DNA of 27,973 nt from assembly GCA_964444125.1 (NCBI GenBank), contig CAYUFB010000016.1, positions 1 to 27,973 of the forward strand, read 5' to 3'. Source of the stretch: CAYUFB01 sp964444125 (GTDB lineage Bacteria > Patescibacteriota > Dojkabacteria > B142 > JAFGMG01). The translations under genes and the position numbers were made by a program. Shown here in pieces: positions 1 through 7,679 of this stretch (positions within the stretch are counted from its first letter, which is position 1; every line of letters begins with the position of its first letter). The notes below the pieces were generated by a model that worked only from the letters and a program-made list of their open reading frames with translations, was not told the DNA's origin and did not search any database.

Positions 1-22
1 AAAATCAACAAAATAAACAAAA

Positions 23-1183
23 ATGCAGCTTAAAACGAAACTAACAATTACCCTCATAATCATACTAGTACTTAATCTAGCTTGGCCTATATTTTTTGTA
101 TATACATACGGAAGCAACAAAATCTCCGATCTTACTAATGAGTATGCCAAACAAAGCACAAAAACCATAAACACGAATATAAAGAATTTGCTTGAATACG
201 AGGAGGCAAATAATAGAAATAATGCACTAAATCCAAGTTTAGTCGCAGCCATGTCTCAAAAAAACATTCCAGCCCAAGAACTTCATAACATCGTTGCGAC
301 ATATAAAATCGAAGACTTTCACTCCAATATCAGTATTACAAATCCCGAAGGAAATATAATTAGTTCAACCAATCCCTTTTTGATTGGGGAACGAGTCAAC
401 ATAAACGACCCATATTTTAAACAGGCAACAAATGGTAAAGATGGTTTTGACTTTAAGTCAGAAACCTCGAAATTGTCATTTACATCAGCGATTGGATGCA
501 CTAACGGGAAGGTTTGTGGTATTTTGATAACCGAACTTGAGCCAGAAGTAATAACAGATATATTGGAAGTTCAAAATAAAAACTACTCAACGATAATAAA
601 TTCCAAACTAGTTGATAATCAATACCAAATAAACAGCATAGCGCCTATTAACCCTCACCTCCCGATCTCATCGAACATAATAAGTACATCAATTCAGGAT
701 CCAAAAACAAAAAAGACCTATGAAATAGAAAATTTACAGAAATATGGGATATTACTTGTCACAGAAATAGATAATTCAACAATTAAAGAAGAAGAAACAG
801 AGTTTATACTAATCTTATTATTTACTTCTTTTGCCTCACTAATAACAATGGGATTACTAGGTTATGCATTACTCGACAAATATACATCTCCATTATCAGA
901 ATTGCAATTATTCTCAAAATCTTTAGCTATCAAAGACGACAAAGACTTAGAACTAGTCAAAATCAAAACAAAAGATGAGTTTGAATCAGTTGGCAATTCG
1001 ATTAATAGATTAATAATAAAACTAAATAACTATCAGTCATCTGCAAAATCATTACTTGATCAAAAGACCAAAGATCTTGAACAAATTAACAAGAAATTAA
1101 TTGGTAGAGAAACCAAAATGATTGAACTTAAACAAAAAATTCAAAAATTACAAAATGATAAAAACACTAAGAAAAAAAACTAA
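23..1183 (+). CDS. Membrane Cache-HAMP sensor protein without output domain
   Basis: A 386-residue membrane receptor. A transmembrane segment at about residues 7-29 and a second at about 258-285 bracket an extracytoplasmic region. The stretch around NPEGNIISS and DPYFKQA resembles a Cache ligand-binding domain. A HAMP-like linker (about 286-340) and a Lys-rich coiled coil (about 340-386) follow. No kinase, methyl-accepting or cyclase domain is present, which is unusual for a Cache-HAMP protein. The start is the ATG after an in-frame TAA at 14-16, so the N-terminus is complete. The 3' end overlaps the next gene, a histidine kinase, by about 29 bp. I infer that this protein may be the sensing partner of that kinase. 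The ligand is unknown. Alternatively it is a truncated receptor. Architecture is fairly sure, partnership is inferred. Confidence 0.75.
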   Translation: MQLKTKLTITLIIILVLNLAWPIFFVYTYGSNKISDLTNEYAKQSTKTINTNIKNLLEYEEANNRNNALNPSLVAAMSQKNIPAQELHNIVATYKIEDFHSNISITNPEGNIISSTNPFLIGERVNINDPYFKQATNGKDGFDFKSETSKLSFTSAIGCTNGKVCGILITELEPEVITDILEVQNKNYSTIINSKLVDNQYQINSIAPINPHLPISSNIISTSIQDPKTKKTYEIENLQKYGILLVTEIDNSTIKEEETEFILILLFTSFASLITMGLLGYALLDKYTSPLSELQLFSKSLAIKDDKDLELVKIKTKDEFESVGNSINRLIIKLNNYQSSAKSLLDQKTKDLEQINKKLIGRETKMIELKQKIQKLQNDKNTKKKN

Positions 1184-2555
1184 ATACTTTCCATCCAATA
1201 ACAATCGAAACAATCAAATAGACCCAGATAATCAGAGAGTCATGTTGCTAAATATTCTCGCATTTATTGGTGTTCTGACATTGTCAATATTTGTATTCAT
1301 CAATGTAACTATTGACATTGATTATTTCGCTGCATTTTTTGAAAGCATTGTCATAATCTTTCTTGTAATAAGCTGGTATCATATGCGCCAAACGAATAAA
1401 TTTCACCTGATATACCTTGCCAGTCTGATTCTCATCTATTCAACGAGCTATAATAATTTTCTTAGAGGAGGATATCAAGATACAGGAATTTATTATATCT
1501 TTATCTTCCCAGTTGCGATTTTCTTCATATCTGGGGCAAGAAGGGGTGCCTTACATACAATAATATTTATCTGTTCACTTGTTTTTCTTAATATATTAAG
1601 AGAACTTGGCTATACCACAATTCCTTATTCCAATTTTGAGATACTAATATTATTGTCTAGTTTATTAATTATATCGGTAGTTATTTTCAGTTATCAGGCA
1701 ACTTTAGAGGCAACACAAAACTCTTTTATAAAACAAAGTCAATTACTGAAAGAAAAAAATCAAGAATATAGAGTTACCCTAAAAGACAAAATCGTTAAGG
1801 AAGATAGAATAAACTATCTCTTCAAAGAAATATCTGATAGAAATCAACTTCTAGAAAGGACTAAGCAAGCAATGATCAATGTATTGGAAGATGTAGAAGA
1901 AGAGAAATTGAAACAAGAAAAACAAGCAGAGGAATTGAAAAAATTCTACGAAGCTGTAGAGAACGCCTCTGACCATATAGTTATTACAGATCCAGATGGC
2001 ATAATCTTATACGCCAATAATGCGGTAACTAAGGTTACAGGATATTCCAAGGATGAAGTCCTAGGGCAAACACCATCACTTTGGGGTAAACAAATGGACG
2101 AAACTTTTTATAAAAAATTCTGGAATACCATCAAGCATGAGAAGAAAAAATTCGATGGCGAGCTTATCAACAAAAGGAAAGACGGTTCACTATATACAGC
2201 AGAAATTCATGTTTCTCCGATTCTTGACAACCAGGGCAATTTAAAATTTTTCATGGGCCTAGAAAGAGATATCACCAAAAACAAAGAAATTGACAAAATG
2301 AAGACGGAATTTGTATCAGTTGCATCCCACCAACTTAGAACACCACTAACAAGTATGAAATGGTTTGTAGAGATTCTAAGAAATGAGGAACCTGGGAAAT
2401 TGAATCCACAACAGAAAGCCATAATAGAGAGCTTACATCAAAGTAACATGAAGATGATCACATTGGTCAATGATCTATTGAATGTATCTCGAATAGAAAC
2501 TGGAGTCAAGTTCAGCATTGATAGAAAAAATTGCGATATCATAAAAATGTATTGA
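1155..2555 (+). CDS. Membrane PAS sensor histidine kinase, N-terminal part (frameshifted)
   Basis: Sensor kinase. About six hydrophobic segments span residues 31-181, followed by a long coiled coil (about 190-262), a PAS domain (about 265-375, with ITDPDGIILYAN) and a HisKA dimerisation domain with VASHQLRTPLT, phospho-acceptor His392. The frame stops at TGA 2553-2555, soon after the HisKA helices. The missing HATPase domain lies in another frame directly downstream (2545-2982). I chose ATG 1155; a TTG at 1122 would add 11 residues. Both overlap the upstream Cache-HAMP gene, which implies translational coupling. No response regulator lies next to it; the receiver-like protein at 17781 lacks the acceptor Asp. 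The break is at a run of five A, so a sequencing error is possible. Histidine kinase identity is certain. Confidence 0.85.
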   Translation: MIKTLRKKTKYFPSNNNRNNQIDPDNQRVMLLNILAFIGVLTLSIFVFINVTIDIDYFAAFFESIVIIFLVISWYHMRQTNKFHLIYLASLILIYSTSYNNFLRGGYQDTGIYYIFIFPVAIFFISGARRGALHTIIFICSLVFLNILRELGYTTIPYSNFEILILLSSLLIISVVIFSYQATLEATQNSFIKQSQLLKEKNQEYRVTLKDKIVKEDRINYLFKEISDRNQLLERTKQAMINVLEDVEEEKLKQEKQAEELKKFYEAVENASDHIVITDPDGIILYANNAVTKVTGYSKDEVLGQTPSLWGKQMDETFYKKFWNTIKHEKKKFDGELINKRKDGSLYTAEIHVSPILDNQGNLKFFMGLERDITKNKEIDKMKTEFVSVASHQLRTPLTSMKWFVEILRNEEPGKLNPQQKAIIESLHQSNMKMITLVNDLLNVSRIETGVKFSIDRKNCDIIKMY

Positions 2556-2982
2556 TACGGCGATCAAAGACGATCAGGCAAATGCCAAAAGAGCCAAAAT
2601 CGAATTAATAAAAGATCCTTCCTTACCTAAAAAATTAATACTGTCGATCGATGAAGAGAAGATATATCATGTTTTCCATAACCTTATCAGCAATGCTATC
2701 AAATATACAAAACAAAAAGGCAAAATCACATTAGGGTATAAAAAATCAGGAAACAGCCACGTATTTTACGTTAAAGATACAGGAATAGGCATCCCAGTAG
2801 CTGAGCAATCAAAGATCTTTCAAAAATTTTATAGAGCAGAAAATGTTACAAGAGTTGAAACTGAAGGCACGGGACTCGGGCTTTACATAGCCAAAGCAAT
2901 CGTTGATGGCCACAATGGAGAAATATATTTCAAATCAAAAGAAGGAGAAGGGACAACTTTCTTTGTCAAATTCAAAAAATAA
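2545..2982 (+). pseudogene. HATPase domain of the same histidine kinase, out of frame
   Basis: About 145 codons without a start that continue the kinase at 1155. The N box (HNLISNAIKYT), G1 box (DTGIGIP), F box (FQKFYRAE) and G2 box (GTGLGLYIAKAI) are all intact and the frame ends at TAA 2980-2982. Removing one A from the five-A run at 2543-2547 joins the halves as ...DIIKCIDTAIKDD..., giving a kinase of normal length. The good conservation of every ATP-binding motif argues for a recent or artefactual one-base insertion, not an old pseudogene. I see no clear slippery-site context for programmed frameshifting. Confidence 0.85.
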
Positions 2983-3041
2983 TATTTGTTTTGTTCCTTC
3001 TTTATCATTATAATCTCTAAGTTATTATATTATTTCTATAA

Positions 3042-3052
3042 GATAATAATCT
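3042..3052 (+). promoter_or_regulatory. -10-like box, leaderless start of peptidase E-like gene
   Basis: GATAAT at 3042-3047 lies 5 nt before ATG 3053. A perfect TATAAT is also present at 3009-3014. No purine-rich ribosome binding site precedes the ATG. The close spacing suggests that transcription starts at or next to the start codon. Confidence 0.45.
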
Positions 3053-3724
3053 ATGAAAATCATTCTGTATAGCAATGCTTATAACAAAAAAAATAAAGAT
3101 TTGGATGAATATCTATTTAAATTCCTAAACCGATCTAATCCAAAATTTGTATACATACCATCTCAGGCAGAAGGTTCTGACAAATTTTTCGATACTGTCA
3201 AAGACTATTATAAAGAATACGGGATTGAAGACTTTCATACAATCTTGCCAGACAAAAAAATCACACTTAAAGATCTCGAAGAATTAGTACAAAGCAGTGT
3301 TCTTTTTCTTACAGGTGGCAATGCATTTTATTATCTCAAGCATCTTAGGATGACTGGATTATTGGATTATATTGATAAATTTGTCGCAAATGGTGGAGTA
3401 CTTTTGGCAGAAAACGCTGGCGCAAATATCGTCACTCCAAATATCATAGCTTCAACAATACCTCATAGACAATTAGATGCAAATTCCGTAGGACTCAAGG
3501 ATCTTAAGGGACTGAACCTAGTCGATTTCGAATTTGTACCTCATTATGATGAGACTGACGAAGAGTTTACAGATGAAATACTAAATTATTCACTTCAAAA
3601 CGATAGGCTCATCTATGCTGTACCAGACTATTCCGGTATTGTAGTATCCAAAACAGAAACAAGCCTCATTGGTGATATTGTCAGATTCCACAAAGGTAAA
3701 AAATTCTACATCAAAAATAATTAA
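3053..3724 (+). CDS. Peptidase E-like (family S51) protein lacking the catalytic Ser
   Basis: A 223-residue protein of the peptidase E / class I glutamine amidotransferase-like superfamily. FLTGGNAFYYLKHLR (about residues 85-99) is the typical LxGGNxFxLL segment, and FVPHYDETDEEF (about 161-172) matches the C-terminal PHYD motif. Family members are cytoplasmic Asp-X dipeptidases or related hydrolases with a Ser nucleophile in a strand-turn-helix SAG motif. Here the turn reads AENAGANI, so Asn121 (codon AAC) sits where the nucleophilic Ser is expected. Classical serine peptidase activity is therefore doubtful; the protein may be a non-catalytic relative or use another mechanism. It has its own promoter-like box, and the next gene follows after 36 nt on the same strand. 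Superfamily is confident, substrate unknown. Confidence 0.8.
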   Translation: MKIILYSNAYNKKNKDLDEYLFKFLNRSNPKFVYIPSQAEGSDKFFDTVKDYYKEYGIEDFHTILPDKKITLKDLEELVQSSVLFLTGGNAFYYLKHLRMTGLLDYIDKFVANGGVLLAENAGANIVTPNIIASTIPHRQLDANSVGLKDLKGLNLVDFEFVPHYDETDEEFTDEILNYSLQNDRLIYAVPDYSGIVVSKTETSLIGDIVRFHKGKKFYIKNN

Positions 3725-3746
3725 TTGGTGTTTTGTGCATAGTTTC

Positions 3747-3760
3747 TATAAAATAGTTTT
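3747..3760 (+). promoter_or_regulatory. -10 box, leaderless start of aldo/keto reductase
   Basis: TATAAA at 3747-3752 is followed by 8 nt and then ATG 3761. TTGGTG at 3725-3730 is a weak -35 candidate with a 16-nt spacer. No Shine-Dalgarno sequence is seen. Confidence 0.5.
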
Positions 3761-4600
3761 ATGGCAGAAATATTAAACCAACCAATCTATAATTTGACTG
3801 GAGGCCAAATGATTCCACAAATCGGATTTGGTACCTGGCAGTTACAAGATAAAGAAGCGCTTGAAGCTACAAGCTATGCACTAGAAGTCGGCTATAGGCA
3901 CATTGATACAGCACATGCATACAACAATCACAAAGAAATCTCAAAGGCAATCAGGCAAAGTGGACTCTCTAGAGAATCACTTTTTATCACCACCAAACTA
4001 TGGCGAACTCATTTGGCCTCCAAAGATGTCCGTCCTCAGATAAGCAAAGCGCTTGATGAACTTGATCTTGATTATATCAATCTGTATTTAATTCACTGGC
4101 CAAACCACGAAATACCTATACAAGAGACATTAGAGGCACTTGCCCTTGCCAAAGAAGAAGGTCTTATCCGGGCGATTGGTGTATCAAACTTTACAATCTC
4201 ACATCTAAAAGAAGCACTTACGTATGGAATACCTTTAGAAAATAACCAGGTAGAATTTCATCCTTCATTAAACCAAAATGCACTTAAAGAGTTTTGTGAT
4301 TCGCAAAAGATTTCACTTACTGCATATTCTCCTATCGCTCAAGGGCGAGATCTCATGCTCAAAGAAGTGATCAAAATTTCTGATAAGTATTTGAAACCTA
4401 GATCTCAAGTTATTATCAATTGGCTATTGAAAAAAAACATGATTGTCATACCAAGATCGAGCAAGCCAAAACATATTCTTGAAAATCTCCAAGCTGTGCA
4501 ATGGTCAATAGATGAAGAAGATCTTGAATTATTGGACAGCATAAATAGCGACAATCGAATTGTAAATCCTGACTTTGCTGAATTTGATTATAAACTTTAA
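3761..4600 (+). CDS. Aldo/keto reductase (2,5-diketo-D-gluconate reductase type)
   Basis: A complete 279-residue NAD(P)H-dependent oxidoreductase of the aldo/keto reductase (beta/alpha)8 barrel family, which reduces aldehydes and ketones in the cytosol. The catalytic tetrad is visible: Asp49 and Tyr54 in RHIDTAHAYNNH, Lys79 in ITTKLW and His112 in LIHWPN. GVSNFT and QVEFHPSLNQ are family signatures, and IPRSSKPKHILENL near the C-terminus is the usual NADPH-phosphate binding segment. Length is normal. It is most like the prokaryotic DkgA/DkgB and YvgN group, but the true substrate cannot be read from sequence. It sits between a peptidase E-like gene and an MscS channel without an obvious functional link. 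Confidence 0.93.
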   Translation: MAEILNQPIYNLTGGQMIPQIGFGTWQLQDKEALEATSYALEVGYRHIDTAHAYNNHKEISKAIRQSGLSRESLFITTKLWRTHLASKDVRPQISKALDELDLDYINLYLIHWPNHEIPIQETLEALALAKEEGLIRAIGVSNFTISHLKEALTYGIPLENNQVEFHPSLNQNALKEFCDSQKISLTAYSPIAQGRDLMLKEVIKISDKYLKPRSQVIINWLLKKNMIVIPRSSKPKHILENLQAVQWSIDEEDLELLDSINSDNRIVNPDFAEFDYKL

Positions 4601-4628
4601 ACATATTTTTAATTCATAAATAATAATT

Positions 4629-5693
4629 ATGCAGCTGATAAATAATTTTCTCGCTGATTTCAATCTCTCTAACGATTTAGAAACACTAATCAAGTTTTTG
4701 TTCTTTACATTTGTCATCTTAGTCGCATTAAGACTAACGAAAAGTCTTATACATCAAAAAGTTAAAACTTTTGCACAGATAACAAAAAACGACTTTGATG
4801 ATCTAGTCATAAAAATACTCGATGGATTTGGAGTAGCCTTCTATCTCACATTATCAGCATTTTTATCACTTGAGATAATAGATTTTCAAGACAGATACTC
4901 TTCAATTATTGAAAATTTTGTATTTGTCTTGATGACTTATTACATAATCAAATCGCTCACAACGATAAGTAGCTATCTATTCAAAAAACTACTCAAAGAT
5001 CAAAAAGCCAAATACGATGATTTCGATCCCACAATTATCAAAGTACTAAATACAGCTGTCAAAAGTATACTCTGGATCTTGGGGTTATTATTTCTATTAC
5101 AAAATTTCAACTATAGTATCTCCGCAATACTTGGAGGCATTGGAGTAGTTGGTATAGCGATTGCTTTTGCACTACAAAGTGTACTTAAGAATGTATTTGC
5201 ATTTTTCTCGATTTATTTTGACAAACCATTTAAAGTCGGCGATTTCATTGTGCTCAATGACAAACAATCAGGTACAGTCAAAAAGATTGGTATCAGAAGT
5301 ACTAGAATCAAAACTCTTCGAGGAGAAGAGCTTGTTATCTCGAATGAAGATTTGACAAATGCCAGAGTGCAGAATTTCAAGAAGCTCACAGAAAGACGTG
5401 TATCAATCGATTTTCAAGTAACATATGATACCCCTGCCAAGAAACTTGAAAAGATAAACTCGTGGGTTCAAGAGATCGTCGAAGCACAAGAGCAAACGAG
5501 ATTTTCAAGAAGTCACTTAAGGGATCTATCTGAATTTTCTATTATTTTTGAATTTGTATATTTTGTAGAAAATTCAGATTACAACATCCATATGGATATT
5601 AAACAAGCAATAAATCTAGCATTGATCAAAAAGCTTGAGAAAGAAGGTGTTTCATTCGCTTACCCAACCAAGACAATTCATGTAAAACAATAA
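4629..5693 (+). CDS. MscS-family small-conductance mechanosensitive channel
   Basis: A 354-residue membrane channel that opens under membrane tension and releases solutes during osmotic downshock. Hydrophobic helices lie at about residues 18-40, 64-84, 95-117 and 142-160. The pore helix follows (ISAILGGIGVVGIAIAF, about 163-180), then the beta domain with FFSIYFDKPFKVGDFIV and the conserved SNEDL-type stretch (VISNEDLTNARVQNF). The C-terminal alpha/beta domain reaches the end. There are more N-terminal helices than the three of E. coli MscS, as in YnaI-like members. ATG 4629 lies 28 nt after the previous stop, preceded by AT-rich TAATAAT and no ribosome binding site. This is a common housekeeping osmotic safety valve. 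Confidence 0.93.
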   Translation: MQLINNFLADFNLSNDLETLIKFLFFTFVILVALRLTKSLIHQKVKTFAQITKNDFDDLVIKILDGFGVAFYLTLSAFLSLEIIDFQDRYSSIIENFVFVLMTYYIIKSLTTISSYLFKKLLKDQKAKYDDFDPTIIKVLNTAVKSILWILGLLFLLQNFNYSISAILGGIGVVGIAIAFALQSVLKNVFAFFSIYFDKPFKVGDFIVLNDKQSGTVKKIGIRSTRIKTLRGEELVISNEDLTNARVQNFKKLTERRVSIDFQVTYDTPAKKLEKINSWVQEIVEAQEQTRFSRSHLRDLSEFSIIFEFVYFVENSDYNIHMDIKQAINLALIKKLEKEGVSFAYPTKTIHVKQ

Positions 5694-5727
5694 TCTCTGT
5701 GACGTTTTGGTAAGAGTATATTATTTT

Positions 5728-5738
5728 TATAATGAAAA
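5728..5738 (+). promoter_or_regulatory. -10 box, leaderless start of the hibernation factor gene
   Basis: A perfect TATAAT at 5728-5733 lies 5 nt before ATG 5739. TTTTGG at 5705-5710 has the right 17-nt spacing to be a weak -35. An ATG at 5732 inside the box is out of frame. No ribosome binding site is visible, so a leaderless mRNA is likely. Confidence 0.55.
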
Positions 5739-6044
5739 ATGAATATTCAAGTAATAGGGGATAATGTAGATATAGATAGTAGATACAAAGATATTGTTGA
5801 TGATGTACTAGGTGAAAAAATTGATAAACTTCTAGTTGATTTTGCTGAGGACATGAAACATGCTACTGTCAAAATTAGCAAAATTCCAAGCAAATCACTC
5901 TTTCAACTTAATTTCAATATGTGGCTTCCGGGTAAAGAGCAGATTTTCGCAGATTCCGAGCATGAGGTTTTTATGTCAGCAGTAGTCAATTTAAGAGAAG
6001 CAGTAGAAAGCCAAATCAAGAAGTATAAAGGAAAACTTGGATAG
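5739..6044 (+). CDS. hpf: Ribosome hibernation promoting factor family (short HPF type)
   Basis: A 101-residue protein of the HPF/YfiA (S30AE) family. These proteins bind the 30S decoding region and inactivate or dimerise ribosomes during starvation. The match is over the whole length: MNIQVIGDNVDIDSRYKDIV at the N-terminus, ATVKISKI in the middle, LNFNMWLPGKEQIFA in the second strand pair, then HEVFMSAVVNLREAVESQIK and KKYKGKL, the usual helix and basic tail. It lacks the C-terminal dimerisation domain of long HPF. The gene stands alone with its own TATAAT box, which fits growth-phase control. A heptamer repeat array begins 9 nt after its stop codon. Confidence 0.85.
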   Translation: MNIQVIGDNVDIDSRYKDIVDDVLGEKIDKLLVDFAEDMKHATVKISKIPSKSLFQLNFNMWLPGKEQIFADSEHEVFMSAVVNLREAVESQIKKYKGKLG

Positions 6045-6052
6045 TTATAAGT

Positions 6053-6260
6053 ATTGAGCGATGAGCCTTGAGTACGACTAGGACAAGGGGCACGAATAGC
6101 CTTCCCCAAAATATTTGCCAAAGGAATAACCACCACGTTTTACGGGGTAACCACCACTCATTATTCAAAGCTCAATACTCATTACTCAACACTCAATACT
6201 CATTACTCAACACTCTAAGCTCGATGCTCAACACTCACGGCTCAACACTTGATGCTCTTA
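6053..6260. repeat. Degenerate heptanucleotide repeat array (RTTGAGY / RCTCAAY)
   Basis: Three 7-bp units in one orientation (ATTGAGC GATGAGC CTTGAGT, 6053-6073) are followed by about 80 bp of other sequence. Then come 15 contiguous units in the opposite orientation (6156-6260), such as ACTCATT, GCTCAAT, ACTCAAC and GCTCGAT, consensus RCTCAAY. The last unit contains the stop codon of the minus-strand gene that ends at 6258. The spacer also holds two copies of TAACCACCAC (6127-6136 and 6148-6157, 21 bp apart). Because the two blocks are inverted, a transcript could fold into a long imperfect hairpin. The array lies between two convergent genes and may act as a terminator-like structure; this is inference. 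Short frames through it are artefacts of the period. Confidence 0.85.
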
Positions 6261-7508
6261 AACTGCCAACAGCTTCGGATTGATTATCAACGCCAGTCCA
6301 ATTAATATCAATAGAGTCCCTCCTATCAAATTAACGTAGCGCAAATACTTTGTGCCAACACCAGATACTTGCAAGGTAATCATGGAAACCGTGAATATCA
6401 ATAAATCGTCCAACATGTAGAAGAATATATATACAAGCATATAGACGTATCTCATAGTCGTGCTGGTTCCAGTATTTTCCAACAAATTTGCAAATATCAT
6501 AGGAAGTCCTATAGAACAATACAGCTCCAAAAGATTGACTCCGATTGCAATGACTGAAAGCAAAATCGCTGACTGCCAAAACCTTTTGCCATTTACTACA
6601 TTGTCAATTGCCTTCATAATTTGGCTTCTTTGTTTCATATCAACCGCCTCGCACTTTATTTCATTTTTATAGTATTTATAGAGGAAATTGCTGCCACTAA
6701 CTAATGCAATTGCCCCAACGACAACGTTTACAATTGTTGCAGCCTTTAGCAACGAAAAGATAAATGACCACCCTGCAAGCGCTGCAAAATAAACAAGGCC
6801 AGAGAAGAAAATAAATATAGCCCCGAGTGCCCATCTTTTCTTTTTATCTTCTACTTTGATAAGAAGACTAATAAGAAATATCAAAATCCACATTGCACAA
6901 GGATTAAATCCATCCACAACCCCTAAAAAGACTGATACTACTGGCAAAGACAACTCAGCAATATTTACTCGTTTGCCAATTATGGGGATTTTGATCCAAA
7001 TCGGGTCATCTTCTTCTTCACACATATCTGTACACTTTTCACTTTCCAAATCATCAACTTTCTCTGGAACATCAACTCTATCTTCACAAGCACCAGGATT
7101 TATAATCTCACAATAAACTGGATCATAACACCCTGAAGCTAAACAATTATCGACCTTTTTTATTATCTGCGCTCCTGTTGTATCATCAGAGTTATATCCA
7201 ATTATTACCTCATCTGATACTACAAGATAAGGTACATACGGACTTTTTTTGTTTAATAGTTCACTTATCTGCTCGAATAATTTTCTATTTTTATTTATTT
7301 CATACTCATTTAACTTTATCTTTCCTGGATTAGTTTCATTATAATTTTTTAAAAAATTTCTCTCTTCATGACAATGGGGACAACTCTCACTATAAAAAAG
7401 ATATAAATTGACTGATTCGTTTGAGATATCATCATTTGCCTTTGTTTCAACAAAACCAAAAGAAAGAAATGTCAAGAAAAATATAATGAGAACAATAATC
7501 TTTTTCAT
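6258..7508 (-). CDS. Thioredoxin-like plus CcdA/DsbD-like transmembrane redox protein
   Basis: A 416-residue membrane thiol-disulfide transporter. A signal peptide (about residues 1-24) leads to an extracytoplasmic thioredoxin/glutaredoxin-like domain with Cys43-Pro-His-Cys46 and a cis-Pro segment YVPYLVV. A Cys-rich linker follows (Cys at about 122, 127, 133, 141, 159, 163). About six hydrophobic helices then form a CcdA/DsbD-like core with one conserved-type Cys in the first helix (GFNPCAMW, Cys204) and one in a later helix (LELYCSIGLP, Cys331). DsbD and CcdA proteins pass electrons across the membrane through such a Cys pair. Here the periplasmic acceptor domain is fused at the N-terminus. 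I chose the ATG at 7508 (signal peptide MKKIIVLIIFF); an upstream TTG-type start would add 33 residues that look like translated promoter. It is divergent from the large surface protein. Confidence 0.85.
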   Translation of the reverse strand: MKKIIVLIIFFLTFLSFGFVETKANDDISNESVNLYLFYSESCPHCHEERNFLKNYNETNPGKIKLNEYEINKNRKLFEQISELLNKKSPYVPYLVVSDEVIIGYNSDDTTGAQIIKKVDNCLASGCYDPVYCEIINPGACEDRVDVPEKVDDLESEKCTDMCEEEDDPIWIKIPIIGKRVNIAELSLPVVSVFLGVVDGFNPCAMWILIFLISLLIKVEDKKKRWALGAIFIFFSGLVYFAALAGWSFIFSLLKAATIVNVVVGAIALVSGSNFLYKYYKNEIKCEAVDMKQRSQIMKAIDNVVNGKRFWQSAILLSVIAIGVNLLELYCSIGLPMIFANLLENTGTSTTMRYVYMLVYIFFYMLDDLLIFTVSMITLQVSGVGTKYLRYVNLIGGTLLILIGLALIINPKLLAV

Positions 7509-7530
7509 TTTTTTTATAATAATCTTGTTA
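7509..7530 (-). promoter_or_regulatory. -10-like box before the redox protein
   Basis: On the minus strand TATTAT (7521-7516) is followed by seven A and the ATG at 7508. This matches the leaderless pattern seen elsewhere in the window. No ribosome binding site is visible. Confidence 0.4.
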
Positions 7531-7614
7531 TCATATAATAAAAGAATTAAATAAGCCAGAATATATTTTTTAAAGATTTTTTTAGATTCTTTATCACAAA
7601 AAAGCAAAGAAATA

Positions 7615-7643
7615 TTTTACTTGTTGTGAATTTCTGCTAGAAT
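7615..7643 (+). promoter_or_regulatory. Extended -10 promoter of the large surface protein
   Basis: TGCTAGAAT at 7635-7643 is an extended -10 (TGn plus TAGAAT). TTTTAC at 7615-7620 stands 17 bp upstream as a weak -35. Predicted initiation near 7650 leaves a leader of about 30 nt before ATG 7680, one of the few clear leadered genes here. Confidence 0.45.
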
Positions 7644-7679
7644 AAAGTGTTTGGTCTTCTATCTATTACATATTTTTAT

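Noticed and set aside
2553..2555. UGA read as an amino acid (code 25)
   Set aside because: The downstream frame differs from the upstream one, so recoding would not restore the kinase, and another gene ends in TGA at 12525-12527.
2540..2560. Programmed ribosomal frameshift in the histidine kinase
   Set aside because: I see no X-XXY-YYZ slippery site with downstream structure; a homopolymer indel explains it more simply.
6127..6157. CRISPR-like pair TAACCACCAC
   Set aside because: Only two 10-bp copies 21 bp apart and no cas genes; part of the repeat region.
6068..6283. 71-codon plus-strand frame with a seven-residue repeat (LLNTQYS-like)
   Set aside because: It is the translation of the 7-bp array (7 bp x 3 gives a seven-residue period) and runs into the convergent gene; not a protein.
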